Origin: Candidatus Brevefilum sp.
GTDB taxonomy: Bacteria > Chloroflexota > Anaerolineae > Anaerolineales > Anaerolineaceae
Length of the DNA: 9,432 bases
Direction of reading: 5' to 3'
Assembly: GCA_007135845.1 (NCBI GenBank)
Contig: SLIC01000113.1
Location: 1-9,432 of the forward strand
Shown: positions 5,800 to 9,432 of the stretch, one piece after another
How the letters are laid out: each line of letters begins with the position of its first letter
Numbering within the stretch: the first letter of the stretch is position 1
Made by a program: the position numbers and the translations under genes
Notes under the pieces: model-generated
Told to the model about the DNA's origin: nothing
What the model saw: the letters and a program-made list of their open reading frames with translations, nothing else
The model's database searches: none

Positions 5800-6486
5800 A
5801 TGGCAATTGGCAAAATACTAATTGTTGATGATGAGGAAGATATTCGTACGCTCATCTCAACCTACTTGAAAAAGGAAGGCTATCTGGTCTATGAAGCGGC
5901 CGATGGCCTGCAGGCAGTTAACACAGCCAGGGAGCAGGGACCAGATCTGGTTGTTCTTGATATTATGCTGCCAAAGATGAGTGGGCTGGAGGTGCTCTCC
6001 ACTTTGCGGCGTGAGTCGGATGTGTATGTGATCATGCTGACGGCGAAAACTGAAGAGGTTGACAAACTGGTTGGACTTAACATGGGTGCGGATGATTACC
6101 TGACGAAACCTTTTTCGGCTCGTGAGCTGGTTGCCCGGGTCAATGCTGCCTTCCGGCGCATCACGCAAACATCCTCGGGCGCAGAAAAAAGAGTTTATCG
6201 AACTGCGCATATTCGCCTGGATGAGGGTGCCCATAAAGCCTGGCTCGATGATGACCTGCTTGACCTAACCGCGCTCGAGTTTGATCTGCTATCGACATTG
6301 ATGATGCATAATGGCCAGGCATTGACCCGTGAACAGCTGCTGCAGCATGTGTGGGGGACGAATTATTACGGAGAGACACGTGTGGTCGATGTTCATATTG
6401 GGCATATACGTAAGAAACTGGGGGACAGGTTTATTTCAACGGTGTGGGGTGTGGGCTATCGGTTTGAGGATGAGCGGGTGGCTTGA
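5800..6486 (+). CDS. OmpR/PhoB-family response regulator
   Basis: A 228-residue cytoplasmic transcription regulator. The receiver domain (about 4-120) has the acidic pair D10-D11, phosphoacceptor D54 (VVLDIMLPKMSG), T81 (IMLTAK) and K103 (LTKPF), so all switch residues are present. A winged-helix DNA-binding domain follows (about 130-224): LTALEFDLL, then the recognition helix and wing RVVDVHIGHIRKKLGD and VWGVGYRFED. The length is typical. Its TGA shares its A with the ATG of the kinase gene, so the two are translationally coupled and surely cognate. Targets are not known. The exported-protein and zinc-ribbon genes upstream are obvious candidates, as the kinase and these proteins are adjacent and in the same direction. 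Confidence 0.95.
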   Translation: MAIGKILIVDDEEDIRTLISTYLKKEGYLVYEAADGLQAVNTAREQGPDLVVLDIMLPKMSGLEVLSTLRRESDVYVIMLTAKTEEVDKLVGLNMGADDYLTKPFSARELVARVNAAFRRITQTSSGAEKRVYRTAHIRLDEGAHKAWLDDDLLDLTALEFDLLSTLMMHNGQALTREQLLQHVWGTNYYGETRVVDVHIGHIRKKLGDRFISTVWGVGYRFEDERVA

Positions 6487-7664
6487 TGCGATTCTTGAAA
6501 AAGGGATTATTTTGGAAATTCTTTTTTTCCTATTTTGTTTTGATCTTGGTCAGCATCATCGTTTTAGCTGTCCTGATCAGGGTCTTGCTGCCAGGGGTGT
6601 TTGACAGTTACCTGGGCAGTATGACGAATCTCTTCTCGCGTCATGGGATGGAGACGGCTGGACACATGGGCACAGGCGGTCGCGGGATGCGAATGATGGG
6701 TTGGTCGGTGTTGTTTACAGACTTGTTTGCCATTTTTAACATGATCATCCTAGAGGCAACGCTGGTTGCCATTTTGCCTTCGGTGCTCATTGCCCTCGGG
6801 TTGAGCGCCATCATGAGCCGGCAATTTGTCAGACCGCTGCAACAGATGGCGCAAGCCGCTGACCGGGTTGCTGAAGGTCATTATGAAGAACGCTTGCCAG
6901 AAGGTGATGCGTCACCGGAGGTTCAGGATGAGCTTGAACAGTTGGCGGTGCGTTTTAACCGGATGACGTCTCAATTAGCCGAGGTTGAGGAAATGCGTCA
7001 ACAACTCATTGGGGATATCGCCCATGAACTGCGGACACCCCTGACGGTGATCAAAGGATCATTGGAAGGCTTGCGGGATGGTGTGCTGGACCCGGATACG
7101 AACACGTATGCGCGTATTTATCGCCAGGCAGACCGTTTAGACCGGTTGGTTAACGAACTGCAAGAATTGAACCGGATTGAGGCCGGTGTCCTTGAGCTTA
7201 GGGTAGTGAAATTGAACTTAAATAGATCATTATCTGATCTGATCCAGACCATGGCAGTTAATTTTTCAGCAAAAGGCATAGACCTCAAACTCCAGGTTCC
7301 AGACGCGGCACTGTTTGCCCTGGCGGATGCAGACCGTGTTGAACAGGTAATGATCAATTTGCTGAACAATGCGCTTCAAAATACACCTAATGGAGGTGTG
7401 GTTCGTGTTGAAGTGGAAAAGCATGCGGATATGGTGCAGATCAGTGTGATTGACACCGGTGTTGGGATTGCGCCAGAGCACCAGGACAAGATCTTTGCCC
7501 GTTTCTACCGGGTCGATGGCTCTCGCTCCCGGCAGGTGGGTGGGAGCGGGATTGGACTCACCGTTGCCAAGAAATTGGTTGAAGCAATGGGCGGCCGCAT
7601 CTGGGCGGAAAGTGCCGGGTATGATCAGGGGGCCGTGTTCCGTTTTACCCTGCCGCTGGCATAA
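6486..7664 (+). CDS. Membrane sensor histidine kinase (HAMP, HisKA, HATPase_c)
   Basis: A 392-residue kinase, cognate to the overlapping regulator. It has TM1 at about 9-36, a short external loop at about 37-80, TM2 at about 86-109, and HAMP at about 110-165. The HisKA box IAHELRTPL carries H180. The HATPase_c domain has N box N291-L-L-N294-N295, G1 DTGVGI (323-328), F box (FARFY, 337-341) and G2 GGSGIGL (352-358). All catalytic motifs are intact. The loop is too short for a PAS or Cache domain and holds H53, M55, H60, M61, M68, M70 and M71 within 19 residues, which suggests a soft-metal or redox input (inference). ATG 6486 is preferred over TTG 6483 because it overlaps the regulator stop. 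General layout resembles BaeS/CpxA-type envelope sensors. Confidence 0.94.
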   Translation: MRFLKKGLFWKFFFSYFVLILVSIIVLAVLIRVLLPGVFDSYLGSMTNLFSRHGMETAGHMGTGGRGMRMMGWSVLFTDLFAIFNMIILEATLVAILPSVLIALGLSAIMSRQFVRPLQQMAQAADRVAEGHYEERLPEGDASPEVQDELEQLAVRFNRMTSQLAEVEEMRQQLIGDIAHELRTPLTVIKGSLEGLRDGVLDPDTNTYARIYRQADRLDRLVNELQELNRIEAGVLELRVVKLNLNRSLSDLIQTMAVNFSAKGIDLKLQVPDAALFALADADRVEQVMINLLNNALQNTPNGGVVRVEVEKHADMVQISVIDTGVGIAPEHQDKIFARFYRVDGSRSRQVGGSGIGLTVAKKLVEAMGGRIWAESAGYDQGAVFRFTLPLA

Positions 7665-7678
7665 AACTGCGGGATTGT

Positions 7679-8554
7679 TTATGTTTTTGCGATCTCCAAA
7701 GCATCTGCATACTGTGTAATGGCCTGGATATGCTCCTGCGGGGTGGTAAAGCCCGCACCCATGGTGATCATTGTCAGGTGCGTAACGCCGGCATCTGCCC
7801 AGTTTTGTGCCAGTTCACGCCAGGTATTTTGATCGCCGTTTTCATAACGCAGGCGCGGTTCGATTCCGATATCAGCCATTGTGCGCCCGGCTTCAGTTAG
7901 ATAGTCCTGTAACTTTTCTAAGGCTTGCTTGCCGTCCTCAGGGGAGCGGTAATTCGGCAGCCAGCCTTCTCCCAGGTTGGCGATCCGGCGCAAGACCGGG
8001 TCAGCATGCCCACCAAACCAGAGGGGGATTGGGCGCTGAATGGGGAGGGGGTTTAACCCAGCATCCTGGATGGTGTGCCAGCGACCTTCAAAGGTGACCA
8101 GTTCTTCTGTCCACAGTTTTTGTAGAACCTGTACCTGCTCCTCGATGCGGGCACCGCGGTTGTGGAAGTCTTTATTTTGGGCAACGTATTCGACCTTGTT
8201 CCATCCCAGGCCGATCCCCAGCCGCAGCCGTCCCTGGCAGAGCACGTCCAGGGTGGCGGCTTGCTTGGCAAACAGGACCGTCTCCCGCTGGGGCAGGATA
8301 ATGATCCCGGTCACAAAGGATAACCGTTCCGTCAGTCCAGCCAGGTAGCTAAAGAGCACCAATGGCTCCTGGAAGGGGTCGGTGTGGGTATAGGGGCCTG
8401 ACCATCCACCTGGACGGTCCGGGTTAGCACCCAGCAGGTGGTCGTAGGCCAGCAGGTGAGAATAACCCAGGTCTTCGACTGCCTGGGTAAAATCACGGAT
8501 GGCGACGGGATCGCTGGGGAACTCTGTTTGGGGAAAGACAACGCCGTATTTCAT
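7679..8554 (-). CDS. LLM-class (luciferase-like) oxidoreductase, probably F420-dependent
   Basis: A 291-residue TIM-barrel flavin/F420 oxidoreductase of the luciferase-like monooxygenase superfamily. Signature parts are MKYGVVFPQ at the start, YSHLLAYDHLL (31-41), TGIIILPQRETVLFAKQAATLD (82-103), GRLRLGIGLGWN (108-119), PIPLWFGG (175-182) and GEGWLP (195-200). This order fits the TIGR03619-type F420-dependent subgroup common in Actinobacteria and Chloroflexi. Cofactor choice is inferred from the subgroup, and the substrate is unknown. AAGGA lies 10 nt before ATG 8554. The gene converges on the kinase gene with only 14 bp between stops and no hairpin seen there. Upstream it faces a repeat-rich non-coding region and appears to stand alone. 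Confidence 0.9.
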   Translation of the reverse strand: MKYGVVFPQTEFPSDPVAIRDFTQAVEDLGYSHLLAYDHLLGANPDRPGGWSGPYTHTDPFQEPLVLFSYLAGLTERLSFVTGIIILPQRETVLFAKQAATLDVLCQGRLRLGIGLGWNKVEYVAQNKDFHNRGARIEEQVQVLQKLWTEELVTFEGRWHTIQDAGLNPLPIQRPIPLWFGGHADPVLRRIANLGEGWLPNYRSPEDGKQALEKLQDYLTEAGRTMADIGIEPRLRYENGDQNTWRELAQNWADAGVTHLTMITMGAGFTTPQEHIQAITQYADALEIAKT

Positions 8555-8580
8555 GTGGTGTAAATCCTTTCATTTTTGGG

Positions 8581-8710
8581 AATAGTGAAACGTGAATAGT
8601 GAGCCAACGCCTCTTGGCGCTTGGCATTCCCACTCCGCGACACTTCGGGGACTTCGTTCGCTGGAGCGGGTCGAACCCGCCTAGCTTGATGGTGAATCGT
8701 GAATGGGTCA
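8581..8710. repeat. Three-hairpin palindromic element between short direct repeats
   Basis: Near-copies TAGTGAAACGTGAAT (about 8583-8597) and TGGTGAATCGTGAAT (about 8690-8704) flank three inverted repeats. Hairpin A (8603-8625) is GCCAA-C-GCC, loop TCTT, then GGC-GC-TTGGC. Hairpin B pairs CTCCGCGA (8633-8640) with TCGC-T-GGAG (8658-8666). Hairpin C (8666-8680) is GCGGG-TCGAA-CCCGC and shares one G with B. The inner sequence also has the direct repeat ACTTCG (8642-8647 and 8651-8656). It looks like a small non-autonomous or REP-type element. Confidence 0.55.
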
Positions 8711-8722
8711 TAGACAATGGTG

Positions 8723-8738
8723 TAATCAGGCAATCAGG
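8723..8738. repeat. Two-copy 8-bp tandem repeat, [T/C]AATCAGG
   Basis: TAATCAGG (8723-8730) is followed directly by CAATCAGG (8731-8738), with a partial further match after it (TAAGAGG). It lies 13 bp to the right of the hairpin element and may be part of the same repeat cluster or chance. Confidence 0.35.
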
Positions 8739-9131
8739 TAAGAGGTGATTAGAAATCCCGCTTCGCGTGCGCATCTGACCTTTGCTTTGGAGGTTATGGT
8801 AAGCTCCAGGGACATCGTGGTGAATGCGTTATCGGTGATTGAAATATGATTGCGTATAAAGCTCCTCTCAGGATTGGTGAAATGAGGCGCTTTAATTATA
8901 CAAGATGATTGCAGAAAAATATTTGTGAGTGAGGCAGCAATCATTTTGATACATTCATTAGAAATATCAAATAACAACTTAAAAATCGCAAAAATTAGTG
9001 ACATTTATCTTAATAATATCGAAAATACTCTTAATATAATTAATATTTATTACTTTTTGATACTTAAGAAGTAAAATCGAATAACTCAATAATGAGAGCT
9101 ATTAAATACATACTTTTATAAGGAGCAAATA

Positions 9132-9432
9132 ATGAACATCAAAAAATTTCTTAGTTTTGAGCGGATGATCACCCCGGTTATTATTAAAATCGTGTTTTAC
9201 ATCGGGCTGATCGCGAGCCTTGTCGGTGGCGTTGTATTTTTCTCTACAACCGCATTCGCAGGTATCAGGTTCAGGAGTTTTAACCAAATTTTATGGGGGT
9301 TTTTTGTGGGCGGACTCGGTGGTCTCCTGATTGTTTTCCTGGGTGCGTTAGCCTCCCGGATCTATGCCGAACTGCTGATTCTGGTTTTCCGGATCAATGA
9401 GTCATTGACAGATATCAAGATCTTGCTGCAGG
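9132..9432 (+). CDS. DUF4282-like membrane protein, N-terminal part (cut by window edge)
   Basis: The frame is open from ATG 9132 through the right edge (100 full codons), so the end lies outside the window. It reads MNIKKFLSFERMITPVIIKI, then hydrophobic segments at about 18-43 and 54-74, and RIYAELLILVFRINESLTDIK at about 77-97. The FExMITP opening, two membrane segments and an E-L-x-I-x-F-RINE-type end fit DUF4282, a family of small inner-membrane proteins of unknown function; the usual length is about 80-150 residues, so little is missing. The start is well supported by AAGGAG at 9120-9125, 6 nt upstream. The very AT-rich DNA before it presumably holds the promoter. Its role here is unknown. 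Confidence 0.8.
   Translation, partial: MNIKKFLSFERMITPVIIKIVFYIGLIASLVGGVVFFSTTAFAGIRFRSFNQILWGFFVGGLGGLLIVFLGALASRIYAELLILVFRINESLTDIKILLQ

Larger units (their letters stand above)
8555..9131. other. 577-bp divergent intergenic region, repeat-rich then AT-rich
   Basis: The left part carries the oxidoreductase ribosome binding site, then a multi-hairpin element (8581-8710) and a short tandem repeat (8723-8738). From about 8890, and most of all 8985-9120, the DNA is very AT-rich. The right end has an excellent ribosome binding site AAGGAG (9120-9125), 6 nt before the ATG of the last gene. A minus-strand frame at 8726-9004 is open but has no ribosome binding site, family resemblance or coding style, so it is not called. 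TTGATA (9057-9062) is a possible -35 without a clear -10. Confidence 0.5.

Noticed and set aside
8658..8682. tRNA T-arm-like sequence GCGGG-TCGAA-CCCGC
   Set aside because: The loop is 5 nt instead of 7 and no acceptor, D or anticodon arms fit around it on either strand; it is part of the hairpin element.
8726..9004. Minus-strand frame of 92 codons between the oxidoreductase and the DUF4282-like gene
   Set aside because: No ribosome binding site before its ATG, very AT-rich, no domain resemblance, and its 3' half runs into the repeat cluster. Not called as a gene.

Overview
The window looks like a piece of a Chloroflexota chromosome, most likely class Anaerolineae. This is inferred from gene content and protein style only: a sugar-type ABC transporter whose lipoprotein has an acidic Glu/Pro/Val linker, a probably F420-dependent luciferase-like oxidoreductase, a membrane-embedded M28 peptidase, and zinc-ribbon and DUF4282 membrane proteins. 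Base composition is moderate, with AT-rich intergenic regions.

Layout. (1) 1-1997, plus strand: the 3' end of a carbohydrate ABC transporter permease, a leader with two tiny ORFs, a substrate-binding lipoprotein (487-1920), and a strong 13-bp-stem terminator. (2) 2031-3960, minus strand: an M28-family metallopeptidase with four predicted membrane segments, a perfect 36-bp palindrome that probably ends the next gene, and a HemG-like flavodoxin-domain protein. (3) 3961-4492: a non-coding stretch holding a composite palindromic repeat with a G-quadruplex-type G-tract. (4) 4493-7664, plus strand: an exported helical protein and a two-TM zinc-ribbon protein, a 355-bp gap with an AT-only palindrome, then an OmpR-type response regulator and a sensor kinase whose ATG overlaps the regulator stop. 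(5) 7679-8554, minus strand: an LLM-class oxidoreductase convergent with the kinase. (6) 8555-9131: a non-coding region with a multi-hairpin element between short direct repeats, followed by very AT-rich DNA. (7) 9132 to the right edge: the start of a DUF4282-like membrane protein.

How the genes may work together. The first two genes are the membrane and binding parts of one sugar or glycoside importer; no ATPase is visible. The exported protein, zinc-ribbon protein, regulator and kinase form a plausible envelope-sensing unit. The kinase has a short external loop rich in Met and His, and both small membrane or exported proteins also carry Met/His clusters, so metal or redox sensing is a reasonable but unproven idea. 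No phage, CRISPR, IS transposase, rRNA or tRNA was recognised. I found no clear new multi-gene system. The best leads are the Met/His-rich sensor locus, the two palindromic intergenic elements and the unusual membrane M28 peptidase.
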